The notes under the pieces are model-generated. The model did no database searches and was not told where the DNA came from. It saw nothing but the letters and a program-made list of their open reading frames with translations. The translations under genes were made by a program, and so were the position numbers. 64,000 nt of DNA from Flavimobilis marinus (GTDB lineage: Bacteria > Actinomycetota > Actinomycetes > Actinomycetales > Cellulomonadaceae): assembly GCF_900113055.1 (NCBI RefSeq), contig NZ_FONZ01000004.1:62001-126000 (forward strand), given 5' to 3'. Below, in pieces: positions 33,469-42,240 of this stretch (position 1 is the stretch's first letter; every line of letters begins with the position of its first letter).

Positions 33469-34491
33469 TCAGGCGGAGTCGCGCACCACGAGCTCGGTCG
33501 CGAGCGTCACCGACGTCACGGGCAGGCCGTCGAGGGCGTCCAGCAGCATCCGGGTCATCTGCCGCCCCATGGCCTCGAGCGGCTGCCGGACGGTGGTGAG
33601 CGGGGGGTGGGCCTGTGCCGCGAGCGGGACGTCGTCGAACCCGACGACCGCGACGTCGTCGGGCACGCTGCGGCCGGCCTCGCGCAGGGCGCGCAGGGCG
33701 CCGAGCGCCATCAGGTCGTTCGCGGCGAAGATGCCGTCGATGCCGGGGTCGCGAGCGAGCAGCCCGCGTGCGACCTCATAGCCGCTGTCGGGGGAGAAGT
33801 CCCCGGCGACCACGAGCTCGTCGGACAGGGGTAGGCCATGCTCGGCGAGCTCGGCGCGGAAGCCGAGCAGGCGGTCGCCGGAGGCCGTCATGTCCGGCGG
33901 GCCGGCGATCGTCGCGACGTGGCGGCAGCCGCGCTCGATCAGGACGTGCGCGGCCGAGCGTCCGCCTGCGACGTTGTCGGGGGACACGAACGGCAGCGCG
34001 GGACGTCGGCCCGGAGGTCGACCCGCGAGCACCACGGGGATCCCCAGCCGCTCGAGCCGGCCGGGCAGGTGCTCGTTCGCGTGCACCGACAGGAACATCG
34101 CGCCGCCGAGGTGCCCGCCCGCGGCGTACTCCTCGAACCGCGCGCGGTCGTCGTCGGTCGACACGATCGCGAACATCAGCTGGCGGCGGTGGTCGGAGGC
34201 GGCCGCCTGTGCGCCCCGCAGCACCCCGGCGAAGAACGGGTCGGCGAAGAACCGCTCCCGGGTCTCGGAGACCACGAACGCGATCGCGTCGCTGCGCCCG
34301 CCGGCGAGCTCACGGGCGGCCTGGCGGGCGACGTAGGAGAGCTCGGTCGCGGCGTCCCGCACGGCCTGCTGGGCGCGCTCGCTGACCTTGCTCGACCCCG
34401 CCAGGACCCGGCTCGCGGTGGCGCGGGACACCCCGGCGCGCGCGGCGACGTCGTCGAGCGTCGCGGCGTGCGTGCGTGCGGGGCGCACCAT
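33469..34491 (-). CDS. LacI-family transcriptional regulator (CebR-like)
   Basis: A 340-residue repressor. The N-terminal helix-turn-helix is TLDDVAARAGVSRATASRVLAGSSKVSERAQQAVRDAATEL (about 11-51), the hinge YVARQAARELAGGRS follows, and a periplasmic-binding-protein-like effector domain fills the rest. It ends 345 nt upstream of the binding-protein gene in the same orientation, with a dyad operator in between, so it very likely represses that operon. The start is at 34491 with a GGGACGAGA site; TACTGT in the upstream gap is a possible -10. Confidence 0.94.
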   Translation of the reverse strand: MVRPARTHAATLDDVAARAGVSRATASRVLAGSSKVSERAQQAVRDAATELSYVARQAARELAGGRSDAIAFVVSETRERFFADPFFAGVLRGAQAAASDHRRQLMFAIVSTDDDRARFEEYAAGGHLGGAMFLSVHANEHLPGRLERLGIPVVLAGRPPGRRPALPFVSPDNVAGGRSAAHVLIERGCRHVATIAGPPDMTASGDRLLGFRAELAEHGLPLSDELVVAGDFSPDSGYEVARGLLARDPGIDGIFAANDLMALGALRALREAGRSVPDDVAVVGFDDVPLAAQAHPPLTTVRQPLEAMGRQMTRMLLDALDGLPVTSVTLATELVVRDSA

Positions 34492-34607
34492 GTCTCGTCC
34501 CTTTCCCAGCGCCCGCCCGGACCGGGAGGGTTCGGCACACAGTATGCCCGCCCGGCCCGGCGGGGTGTCGGACGCGCCCGCCCGCCGTCGCGGCCCGGTG
34601 CCGAGCG

Positions 34608-36044
34608 TCAGCCGACGATCGGCGAGCCCTCCGGCAGCCGGATGAGTCGCTGCCGCTCGCGCAGCGCGAGCGCGGTGCCGAGCGTGACCGGCCCCAGCCG
34701 ACCCGCCAGCATCAGCATGATGATGATGCCTTGGTGCCACGGCGCGAGCTCCGCGGTGATGCCGGTGGACAGACCGACGGTCGCGAACGCGGACACGACC
34801 TCGAACAGCACCTCGTCCGAGGTGAACGGCGACGTGCTGGTGATCGTGATCGCCGCCACCGCGATGGTCGCCATGCTCAGGAGCACCACTGCGAGGGCCT
34901 GGCGCTGCACGGCGGGGGCGAGCCGTCGGCCGAACAGCACCGAGTCCGGGTCGCCGCGGAGCTCGGCCCACATGACGACGAACAGGACCATGAAGGTGGT
35001 GACCTTGATGCCGCCCGCGGTGCTGCCGCTGCCGCCGCCGATGAACATCAGGACGTCCGTGCCGAGCCACGTGCCGTTGTTCATGGCGCCCGTGTCCACG
35101 GAGTTGAAGCCGGCGGTCCGCGGCATCACGCCCTGGAAGAACCCCGCCAGGATCTTGCCGCGCGCGTCGAGGGGGCCGAGCGTGGCGGGGTTGGTCCACT
35201 CGGCGATCGTCACGAAGGCGCCCCCGACGACGAGGAGGACGGCGCTCGCGGCGAGGGTGATCTTGGTGTGCAGGCTCCAGCTCTTCGGCCGGCGCCGCGA
35301 GCGGGTGAGCTCGAGGATGACGGGGAACCCGATCCCGCCGACCACGACGGCGACGGCGATCGGCACGCAGATCCACGGGTCGGTCGCGAAGCTCGAGAGG
35401 CTGTCGCTGAACAGCGCGAAGCCAGCGTTGTTGAAGGCGGACACCGCGTGGAACAGGCCGAGCCACAGTGCACGGAGCGGCTCTTCGCCGTAGGACACGA
35501 CGTAGCGGCCGGCCAGGACGAGCGTCGTGGCCCCCTCGACCACCGCAGTCACGATCCCGATGCCGACGAGGGTCGTCCGGACGTCGCCAAGACCGACGCT
35601 GCGGGTCGCGGACGCGCTGACCATCCGGGTCTGGAGGTTCAGCCTCCGCGACAGGAGCAGGCCGAGCAGGGAGGCGAGGGTCATCACACCGAACCCGCCG
35701 ACCTGGATCAGCGCCATGATCACGACCTGGCCGAACGTCGTCCACTGTGTCGCGGTGTCGAGGACCGTCAGGCCCGTCACGCACACGGCCGACGTCGCAG
35801 TGAACACAGCCTCGAGGATCGTGGGCCGGTGCGCGGTGGTGCTGGCCGCAGGAAGGAGCAGGAGGGTCGCCCCGAGGACGACGGCGACGACGAAGCCTGC
35901 GGCGACGATCTGCCCGGGCCTGCGGCGGGCTCCCGGCCGGTACGTCTGCCCGCGTCCGCCCGGTCGCGGTGGGGCGACGGGAGTGCGGGTGGACAGGAAG
36001 GGCGCGGTGCGCAGGCGCAGCAGCAGGGGTGACGCGGCGGACAT
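34608..36044 (-). CDS. TrkH/KtrB-family potassium uptake channel subunit
   Basis: A 478-residue membrane protein. After a 45-residue basic N-terminus come eight main helices with the four selectivity-filter loops visible: AVCVTGLTVLD, AFNNAGFALF, MPRTAGFNSVD and GSGSTAGGIKVTT. It forms the K+-translocating dimer; the usual cytoplasmic NAD/ATP-binding partner (TrkA/KtrA) is not encoded nearby. The ATG at 36044 has GGAG 8 nt upstream. It lies directly downstream of a KdpE-type regulator, with a direct repeat in the intergenic region. Confidence 0.92.
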   Translation of the reverse strand: MSAASPLLLRLRTAPFLSTRTPVAPPRPGGRGQTYRPGARRRPGQIVAAGFVVAVVLGATLLLLPAASTTAHRPTILEAVFTATSAVCVTGLTVLDTATQWTTFGQVVIMALIQVGGFGVMTLASLLGLLLSRRLNLQTRMVSASATRSVGLGDVRTTLVGIGIVTAVVEGATTLVLAGRYVVSYGEEPLRALWLGLFHAVSAFNNAGFALFSDSLSSFATDPWICVPIAVAVVVGGIGFPVILELTRSRRRPKSWSLHTKITLAASAVLLVVGGAFVTIAEWTNPATLGPLDARGKILAGFFQGVMPRTAGFNSVDTGAMNNGTWLGTDVLMFIGGGSGSTAGGIKVTTFMVLFVVMWAELRGDPDSVLFGRRLAPAVQRQALAVVLLSMATIAVAAITITSTSPFTSDEVLFEVVSAFATVGLSTGITAELAPWHQGIIIMLMLAGRLGPVTLGTALALRERQRLIRLPEGSPIVG

Positions 36045-36100
36045 CGGGGTGGCTCCAGGACGGGTCCCGGTCCCGGGGTCGGGGCGGGCAACGAGTCGCC

Positions 36101-36106
36101 ACGCTA
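36101..36106 (-). promoter_or_regulatory. -10 element of the trkH promoter
   Basis: TAGCGT on the minus strand, about 57 nt upstream of the ATG. It lies 47 nt downstream of the CCGTNAAGG direct repeat. Confidence 0.45.
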
Positions 36107-36153
36107 GGCGTCGCGGACTCGCCGTCGGGCCGAAAAGGTCCCCCGGGCGAAGA

Positions 36154-36173
36154 CCTTGACGGTTCCTTAACGG
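36154..36173 (-). promoter_or_regulatory. 11-nt-period direct repeat, candidate KdpE box
   Basis: On the coding strand CCGTTAAGG (36165-36173) and CCGTCAAGG (36154-36162) repeat with an 11-nt step, the spacing expected for an OmpR-family dimer bound head-to-tail. It overlaps the kdpE-type stop codon and sits at about -60 to -80 relative to the predicted trkH start, an activator position. Confidence 0.5.
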
Positions 36174-36931
36174 TCGTCGAAGAGGTAGCCGCGCCCCGGC
36201 ATCGTGATGAGGTGGCGAGGGGCCGCGGGGTCGTCCTCGAGCTTGCGGCGCAGCTGCGCGGCGTACACCCGCAGGTAGTTCGTCTCCGTCCGGTAGGCCG
36301 GGCCCCACACGTCGTGCAGGAGCTGCTCGCGGCCCACGAGGTGCCCGCGGTGCCGCACCAGGATCTCCAGCAGGGACCACTCCGTCGGCGTGAGCCGCAC
36401 CTCGACCCCGTCGCGGTGCACACGCTTGCGCGCGAGGTCGATCGTGAGGGCGCCGGCGCGGACGGGCACGGCGTCCGTGCCGGGGGTCGCACGCCGGACC
36501 GCGGCCCGGAGCCGGGCCAGGAGCTCCTCGGACCCGAACGGCTTGGTGATGAAGTCGTCGGCGCCCGCGTCCAGCGCCGCGACCTTGTCGGGCTCGTGCC
36601 AGCGGGCGGACAGCACCACGACCGGGGTCGCGGCCAGCGCGCGCAGACGCGGGATGACGGTGAGCCCGTCGGCGTCCGGCAGCCCGAGGTCGAGCAGGAT
36701 GACGTCGACCGGCGCGCGGGCGGCCTCGAGCGCCTCGGCGGCGGTCGTCGCGGTCCGCACGTCCCAGCCGTGGGTGCGCAGGTTGATCGTCACGGCCCCG
36801 AGGAGACTCGCGTCGTCGTCGACCACGAGGACGCTCGGCGCGACCACGGCGGACGCCTCCCGCCCGGCGGCGTCCGGTCCGCTGTGGTCCGCTCCGCCGG
36901 CACCCGCGCCGAGGTCGGCCCGGGCGCTCAT
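36167..36931 (-). CDS. kdpE: KdpE-like OmpR-family response regulator
   Basis: A 254-residue regulator. The receiver domain starts near residue 33 (VLVVDDDASLLGAVTINLRTHGWDV) with phosphoacceptor Asp in VILLDLGLPDADGL, and the winged helix ends in EDDPAAPRHLITMPGRGYLFDD. The KdpE-type GLPDADGL and LSARWHEPDKVAALDAGADDFITKPFG blocks are well conserved. Its ATG overlaps the kinase stop. In most bacteria KdpE activates kdpFABC; here the adjacent transporter is TrkH instead. Confidence 0.9.
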   Translation of the reverse strand: MSARADLGAGAGGADHSGPDAAGREASAVVAPSVLVVDDDASLLGAVTINLRTHGWDVRTATTAAEALEAARAPVDVILLDLGLPDADGLTVIPRLRALAATPVVVLSARWHEPDKVAALDAGADDFITKPFGSEELLARLRAAVRRATPGTDAVPVRAGALTIDLARKRVHRDGVEVRLTPTEWSLLEILVRHRGHLVGREQLLHDVWGPAYRTETNYLRVYAAQLRRKLEDDPAAPRHLITMPGRGYLFDDR

Positions 36932-38325
36932 CGTGCGTCCGCCCGGGGCACGCGCACGACGGCGGTCAGGCCGCCGCCCTCGGTGTCGCGCAGCGAGACC
37001 TCCGCGTCGATCGCCTCCGCGAGGCCGCGCACCACGGCGAGCCCCAGCCCCATGCCGGCCGGGTGGTCGGCGCCTGCCCCGAGCCGCTCGAACGCCTGAA
37101 AGACGCGCTCGCGGTCCGCGGGTGCGATGCCGGGTCCGTCGTCGACGACGGTGACGACGAGCGCGTCGTCGCCGGCGCGTGCCGCGACGAGGGGGCGCGC
37201 TCCGGGACCCGCGTGCCGCGCGGCGTTGCTCGCGAGGTTGGCCACGACGCGCTCGAGCAGCACGGCGTCGGTCCACGCGAGCGGCAGGGACTCGGGCAGG
37301 TCCAGCTGCACGCGGTCGGCGAGGCCGTCGAGCGCGAGCGGGAGGATCTCGTCGAGGCTCACCGGCACCAGCTGGGCGCGCACCGCGCCGGCCCGCAGGC
37401 GGGAGAGGTCGAGCAGGTTGCCCACGAGGCGCTCGAGGCGCCCGGTCGACACCTCGACGGTCCGGGTGAGGGCCACCCGGTCCTCGGGGGCGAGCAGGTG
37501 GTCGTGGCGCAGGCCGTCGACCGCGGCGCGGATCGCCGCTAGCGGGGTGCGCAGGTCGTGGGACGCGGTGGTGAGGATCGCCGTGCGGGTGGCGTCGGCC
37601 TGCTCGAGCTCGAGCGCGCGGGCCGCCCGCGCGCGCAGCCGGCGGCCCTCGAGGACGAGCGATGCCTGGGCCGTGAAGCGGTCGAGCAGCCGAGCGTCAC
37701 CCAGCCCGGTGGGGCCGGTGACGCGGATGCGCAGCCGCCCGGCGACCGCCGACCACGTCGAGCCGTCGGCGGGGCCCGGGTGCTCGTGCACGGTCACCCA
37801 GGTGTCCGTCGCGACGTCGCGCTCCTCGACCCGGACGCCGTGCCCCGGTGCGTGCCGCGCGAGGACGGCCGCGACGTCGGCGGGTGCGTCGCCCCCGTCG
37901 AGGACGGCGCGCGACAGGTCGGCGAGCAGCTCGGCCTCCGCCCGGGCGCGCCGGGCCTGGCCCGAGCGTCGCTCGGCGACGTCGACGACCGAGGCCACCG
38001 CGACCGCGACGAGCACGAACACGACGAGCGCCAGCGCGTCCTCGCCGTCCGCGACGACGAGCTCGCGCGTGGGCTCGGTGAAGAAGTAGTTCAGCAGGGA
38101 GGAGGCGAGCAGCGCGGCGGCGAGCGAGGGCAGGAGGCCGCCGACGATCGCCGTGGCGACGACGAGCGTGAAGAAGAACATCAGGTCGCTCGCGAGCGAG
38201 AGGTTGTCGCGCTCGAGCAGCAGGACGCCGGTCAACGCCGGCGGACCGAGGACGGCCAGGGCCCACCCGCCGGCGGTGCGGGCACGGGACAGCCCGTGGT
38301 CGCGCCCATGGTCGGGTCGGGTCAT
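36928..38325 (-). CDS. short KdpD-like sensor histidine kinase (DUF4118-HisKA-HATPase)
   Basis: A 465-residue kinase that corresponds only to the C-terminal half of KdpD. The DUF4118 four-helix membrane region runs from about residue 22 to 120, then a GAF-like segment, HisKA (TTASHDLRTPLAAIRAAVDGL) and HATPase (LASNAARHAG, DDGPGIAPADRERVFQAFER, GMGLGLAVVRGL). The roughly 400-residue cytoplasmic KdpD-specific and USP domains of E. coli KdpD are absent. ACGAGGAG lies before the ATG, so this is a genuine start rather than a truncation by frameshift. Confidence 0.88.
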   Translation of the reverse strand: MTRPDHGRDHGLSRARTAGGWALAVLGPPALTGVLLLERDNLSLASDLMFFFTLVVATAIVGGLLPSLAAALLASSLLNYFFTEPTRELVVADGEDALALVVFVLVAVAVASVVDVAERRSGQARRARAEAELLADLSRAVLDGGDAPADVAAVLARHAPGHGVRVEERDVATDTWVTVHEHPGPADGSTWSAVAGRLRIRVTGPTGLGDARLLDRFTAQASLVLEGRRLRARAARALELEQADATRTAILTTASHDLRTPLAAIRAAVDGLRHDHLLAPEDRVALTRTVEVSTGRLERLVGNLLDLSRLRAGAVRAQLVPVSLDEILPLALDGLADRVQLDLPESLPLAWTDAVLLERVVANLASNAARHAGPGARPLVAARAGDDALVVTVVDDGPGIAPADRERVFQAFERLGAGADHPAGMGLGLAVVRGLAEAIDAEVSLRDTEGGGLTAVVRVPRADAR

Positions 38326-38370
38326 GACGCTCCTCGTCGTGCACGGGCCGGGCACGACAGCCCTGGTGAC

Positions 38371-38396
38371 GGTCGCGCGGCGGCCACCGCGCGACC
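38371..38396. promoter_or_regulatory. 10-bp perfect inverted repeat in divergent intergenic region
   Basis: GGTCGCGCGG (38371-38380), loop of 6 and CCGCGCGACC (38387-38396). It lies between two divergent genes, so it is not a terminator, and it covers the -35 region of the rightward promoter. Confidence 0.6.
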
Positions 38397-38400
38397 AATC

Positions 38401-38406
38401 TACGCT
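38401..38406 (+). promoter_or_regulatory. -10 element of leaderless GT4 gene
   Basis: TACGCT, then 6 nt, then GTG at 38413, with no ribosome site. Confidence 0.6.
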
Positions 38407-38412
38407 GGGCGC

Positions 38413-39546
38413 GTGAAGATCCTCGTGGTGACGACGTGGTTCCCTGGCGCCCACGACCCGGCGACGGGAGCGTTCGTGGCCAAGGACGTGCTCGCGCTCG
38501 CGGCCGAGAACGACGTGCGGGTGCTCCACCTCGTCGCACCGCGGCTGCACGACGGCGGGCCCGAGCGCACGGAGCACGGCGGGGTGCCGGTCCGACGCCT
38601 CGTCATGCACCCGGGCCGGCCGGCGCACCTCGCGCGCGCCCACGCCGCCGTCGCGGCGGAGAGCGGCTGGGCCGACGTCGTGCACACGATGGCGTTCTCG
38701 ACGCTGCTGCCGTTCCTGGGTCGCGCGCGGCCAGACCGCCCGTGGCTGCACACCGAGCACTGGCAGGGTGTGACGTCGCGGCGCCACCTGGCTCTCCCGC
38801 TGCGTCTCGCGATGCCGGTCCTGGAGCGCCTCCTGCTGCGTCCCGACGTCGTCACGGCCGTCTCCGAGTACGCGACGGCGCCCATCCGGGCTCTGCGCGG
38901 CTCCCGGCCGACCGCCGTCGTGCCGTGCATCGCCGCGACGCCCGCCGTGCCGCCCGCGCGCCGCGACCGCGACGGCGACCGCGACGCCACGCTGCGGCTG
39001 GTCGCGGTCGGGTTCCTCAACCCCATGAAGGATCCCTGCGTCGCCGTCCGCACGGTGGCCGAGCTCGCGGCGCGCGGCGTCGACGTCCACCTCACCTGGG
39101 TCGGCGACGGGCCGCTGCGCGCCGAGACCGAGGCCCTGGCGCGCGAGCTGGACGTGCACGAGCGGCTCACCATCACCGGCTCCGTCGCGCCCGCCGACGT
39201 CGGCGCCCACCTCGCAGCGGCCGACCTGTTCTTCCTGCCCACGCGCCGCGAGACCTTCGGCGTCGCGATCGCCGAGGCCATCGCGCACGGGCGACCCGTC
39301 GTGGTCGGCGCGACGGGGGCGCAGCGCGAGTACGTCGCCCCGCGCGTGGGTGCGCTCGTCGAAGTCCAGGACCCCGCCGCGTACGCCGACGCGATCCTCC
39401 GGGTGGACGCGGACACGCGCGACCTGACCGCCGCCGACGTCGCCGGGAGCATCGGCGGGGCCTTCGCCGCGGAACGCGTGGTCGCGGGCTACGAGCGCGC
39501 CTACCGCGAAGCCGTCGCGGGGCCCTCGCGCCCGGGGCGGTCATGA
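38413..39546 (+). CDS. GT4-family glycosyltransferase
   Basis: A 377-residue GT-B enzyme. VKILVVTTWFPGAHDPATGAFVAKDVLALA starts the acceptor half, HTEHWQGVTSRRHLALPLRLAMPVLERLLLRPDVVTAVSEY is typical GT4, and the donor half shows VAVGFLNPMKDPCVAVRT, WVGDGPLR and FLPTRRETFGVAIAEAIAHGRPVVVGATGAQREYV. The ETFGVAIAEA segment gives the donor-binding glutamates. It is probably translated from a leaderless mRNA and overlaps the next gene by ATGA. Confidence 0.92.
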   Translation: MKILVVTTWFPGAHDPATGAFVAKDVLALAAENDVRVLHLVAPRLHDGGPERTEHGGVPVRRLVMHPGRPAHLARAHAAVAAESGWADVVHTMAFSTLLPFLGRARPDRPWLHTEHWQGVTSRRHLALPLRLAMPVLERLLLRPDVVTAVSEYATAPIRALRGSRPTAVVPCIAATPAVPPARRDRDGDRDATLRLVAVGFLNPMKDPCVAVRTVAELAARGVDVHLTWVGDGPLRAETEALARELDVHERLTITGSVAPADVGAHLAAADLFFLPTRRETFGVAIAEAIAHGRPVVVGATGAQREYVAPRVGALVEVQDPAAYADAILRVDADTRDLTAADVAGSIGGAFAAERVVAGYERAYREAVAGPSRPGRS

Positions 39547-40793
39547 GCCGCCGCGGCGGCGAGCGGGACGAGGGTTCGTCGCCGTCGGGCGCGGGCCGCG
39601 CGCAGGAGGTGTCGCCGGCCGGCACCGAGCCCGTCGTCGACGTCGTCGTCGCCGTGCACACCACGGCGCGACCGATCGCCCGTGCCGTCGGCTCGGTGCT
39701 CGCCACGGCGGCACCGGTGCGCATCACCGTCGTGTGCCACCACGTCGCCCCGGCCGAGGTGGACGCGCTGCTGGACGACGTCCGGGCGCGGCTGCGCGAC
39801 ACCCCGCACCAGCTCCGGCTCCTCGCCCTCGACGACGGCACGCGCAGCCCGTCGGGCCCCTTCAATCTCGGGCTCGACCGGACGACCGCGCCGTTCGTCG
39901 CGATCATGGGCTCGGACGACGCCCTGGAGCCTGGCGCGGTGGACTCGTGGCTGGCCCGCCAGCGCGAGCACGACGCGGACGCCGTGGTGCCGCGCCTGCG
40001 GCACGGGCGGGTCGAGGGGGCGGCACTCGTGCGCACGGCCGCCGGCGCGCTGGCGCGGCTCGGACTGGTCGGCTCCGACGCGGTGCCCACGCCCCCGGCA
40101 CGTCCGGGCCGACGCCGCGTGTCGGGCGTCCGCGACCGCCTCGCCTACCGCAGCGCCCCCCTCGGGCTCGTGCGCCGGGCGACCCTCGAGGCGCTCGAGC
40201 TGCGGATGGTGCCCGGGCTCGGCGTCGGCGAGGATGTGGCGTTCTCGACGCGGCTGTGGCTCGAGTCGCGGGTGGTGCTCGACCGCCACGGGCCCGCGTA
40301 CCTGATCGGCCCCGACGCCGCGGACCGCGTGACGTTCGCGCACAAGCCCGCCGCGGCCGAGCTCGCGTGCGTCACGGACCTCGTCGCCCAGCCGTGGTTC
40401 GTCCGGCTGCCAGTGGTGGCACGGCGCGGGGTGGCGGTGAAGCTCGCGCGGATCCACGTGTGCGGGGCCGTGCACAACCGGCCCGACCCGGCGCGCTGGA
40501 CGTCCGCCGACCTCGACGCGTTCGTCGCGACCGTGACGGCGCTCGACGCAGCCGCACCCGGGTACGCGGTCGTGCTGTCCCGCGCGGACCGGGACCTGCT
40601 CGACGCGCTCGCCCAGCATGGAGGGGCGGCGCGGGCGCCCGGCGCCGCGGCGACGGAGCTCCTCGCGCTGTCCCGGCGCCGCCGTCGCCACGGCACACCG
40701 GTCACCCTGCTCCCGCGTGACCCGCGGCAGGTGCTCGCCCGGGAGGCGCCGTTGCGCGTCATGGTGGCGTCGGTGCTGGCGCGTCTCGGCTGA
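39543..40793 (+). CDS. GT2-family glycosyltransferase, paralogue of the 19.6 kb gene
   Basis: A 416-residue GT-A-like enzyme with a 30-residue disordered N-terminus. VVDVVVAVHTTARPIARAVGSVLAT, FNLGLDRTTAPFVAIMGSDDALEPGAV and RSAPLGLVRRATLEALELRM with GEDVAFSTRLWL align block by block with the GT2 at 19593-20723, including the helical C-terminus (ALLPRDPRQVLAREAPLR region). Both copies directly follow another glycan gene in an overlapping arrangement. The ATG overlaps the GT4 stop. Confidence 0.87.
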   Translation: MSRRGGERDEGSSPSGAGRAQEVSPAGTEPVVDVVVAVHTTARPIARAVGSVLATAAPVRITVVCHHVAPAEVDALLDDVRARLRDTPHQLRLLALDDGTRSPSGPFNLGLDRTTAPFVAIMGSDDALEPGAVDSWLARQREHDADAVVPRLRHGRVEGAALVRTAAGALARLGLVGSDAVPTPPARPGRRRVSGVRDRLAYRSAPLGLVRRATLEALELRMVPGLGVGEDVAFSTRLWLESRVVLDRHGPAYLIGPDAADRVTFAHKPAAAELACVTDLVAQPWFVRLPVVARRGVAVKLARIHVCGAVHNRPDPARWTSADLDAFVATVTALDAAAPGYAVVLSRADRDLLDALAQHGGAARAPGAAATELLALSRRRRRHGTPVTLLPRDPRQVLAREAPLRVMVASVLARLG

Positions 40794-40884
40794 CGCGGCT
40801 CGCCGTGCTCGCGGGCTGGACCTCGGTCGCGCCCGTCGCCGGCAGCCCCTCGTGTCCGGCCCCCGGAGCGTTCGACCCCCTCGA

Positions 40885-40890
40885 TATGCT
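40885..40890 (+). promoter_or_regulatory. -10 element of the UDP-HexNAc dehydrogenase gene
   Basis: TATGCT about 50 nt before the ATG at 40941; AAAGGA (40927-40932) is the ribosome site. The 147-nt gap after the GT2 gene holds nothing else evident. Confidence 0.45.
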
Positions 40891-40940
40891 GGCCCAGGCC
40901 CGCGGGACGCGGCGCCAGCCCCGAGCAAAGGACTCCTCGC

Positions 40941-42233
40941 ATGCGCATCGCCGTCGTCGCCCTCGGCAAGATCGGCCTGCCGCTCGCGGTCCAGTTCGCC
41001 GACGCCGGGCACGAGGTCGTGGGGGTCGACGTCAACCCGGCGACCGTGGCCACCGTGAACGACGGCCGCGAGCCCTTCCCGGGCGAGGCGCACCTCGCCG
41101 AGAAGCTCGCCGCGCTCGTCCCCGCCGGCCGGCTGCGCGCGACGACGGACTACGCCGACGCGATCCCGGGTGCCGACGCCGTCGTGCTCGTCGTGCCGCT
41201 GTTCGTGGACGAGGAGACCGCGCAGCCCGACTTCGGGTGGATGGACGCCGCGACCCGCTCGCTGGCCGCGCACCTGACGCCGGGCACCCTGGTCTCGTAC
41301 GAGACCACCCTGCCCGTGGGGACGACGCGCGAGCGCTGGAAGCCGCTGCTCGAGGAGGTCTCCGGCCTGCGCGAGGGGACCGACTTCGACCTCGTCTTCT
41401 CGCCCGAGCGCGTGCTCACCGGCCGCGTCTTCGCGGACCTGCGGCGCTACCCCAAGCTCGTCGGCGGGCTCAGTGCGCAGGGCGCGGCGCGTGCGGTCGA
41501 CTTCTACGAGGCCGTCCTCACGTTCGACGAGCGACCCGACCTCCCGCGTCCCAACGGCGTGTGGGACCTGGGCTCGGCGGAGGCCGCGGAGATGGCCAAG
41601 CTCGCCGAGACCACGTACCGCGACGTCAACATCGGGCTGGCGAACCAGTTCGGGGCGTTCGCGGAGCGCGCGGGCATCGACATCTACGCCGTGATCGACG
41701 CGTGCAACTCCCAGCCCTACAGCCACATCCACCGCCCGGGCATCGCCGTCGGCGGGCACTGCATCCCCGTCTACCCGCGCCTGTACCTGTCCGTGGACCC
41801 CGACGCGTCGATCGTGCGCGAGGCCCGCGCCGTGAACGCGGCCATGCCCGAGCACGTCGTCGGTCGCGCGGCCGAGGTCCTCGGCGACCTCGCCGGACTG
41901 CGCGCCGTCGTGCTGGGCGCGGCCTACCGCGGCGGCGTGAAGGAGACGGCGTTCTCGGGCGTGTTCGCGACGGTCGCGGCGCTCGAGTCCCGCGGTGCGC
42001 GCGTCACCGTGCACGACCCGCTGTACGACGACGCCGAGCTCGCCGCGCTGGGGTGGACGGCACACCGGCGGGGCGACGAGGTCGACGTGGCGGTCGTGCA
42101 GACGGACCACGCGGAGTACCGGGAGCTCGCACCGGCCGACCTGCCGGGGATCCGGCTCCTGGTCGACGGTCGCCGGGTGACGGACCCGGCGCGCTGGACC
42201 GGCGTGCCACGGATCGTCGTCGGGCAGGGCTGA
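40941..42233 (+). CDS. UDP-N-acetylhexosamine 6-dehydrogenase (WbpA/WecC family)
   Basis: A 430-residue NAD-dependent nucleotide-sugar dehydrogenase. The Rossmann motif ALGKIGLPLAVQFADAGHEVVGVD starts at residue 7, SPERVLTGR is the substrate loop, and the catalytic Cys lies in GGHCIPVYPRLYL. The GGHCIP(V/I) form is that of UDP-GlcNAc/UDP-ManNAc dehydrogenases; UDP-glucose dehydrogenases have GGSCFPKD. It is therefore a good candidate for the UDP-GlcNAcA needed by WbpB/E/D at 14-16 kb. It has its own promoter and a good ribosome site. Confidence 0.9.
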   Translation: MRIAVVALGKIGLPLAVQFADAGHEVVGVDVNPATVATVNDGREPFPGEAHLAEKLAALVPAGRLRATTDYADAIPGADAVVLVVPLFVDEETAQPDFGWMDAATRSLAAHLTPGTLVSYETTLPVGTTRERWKPLLEEVSGLREGTDFDLVFSPERVLTGRVFADLRRYPKLVGGLSAQGAARAVDFYEAVLTFDERPDLPRPNGVWDLGSAEAAEMAKLAETTYRDVNIGLANQFGAFAERAGIDIYAVIDACNSQPYSHIHRPGIAVGGHCIPVYPRLYLSVDPDASIVREARAVNAAMPEHVVGRAAEVLGDLAGLRAVVLGAAYRGGVKETAFSGVFATVAALESRGARVTVHDPLYDDAELAALGWTAHRRGDEVDVAVVQTDHAEYRELAPADLPGIRLLVDGRRVTDPARWTGVPRIVVGQG

Positions 42234-42240
42234 GCCCGAC

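Noticed and set aside
33469-36492. A single very long minus-strand open frame (over 1000 codons) through the LacI gene and upstream sequence
   Set aside because: Only the LacI part (33469-34491) has family motifs and a start with a ribosome site; the rest is the shadow of trkH and kdpE in a GC-rich genome, where stops are rare.
36928-38325. KdpD pseudogene or frameshift
   Set aside because: The short kinase has its own ribosome site and ATG, and upstream sequence in any frame shows no KdpD N-terminal motif, so it is a compact natural form.
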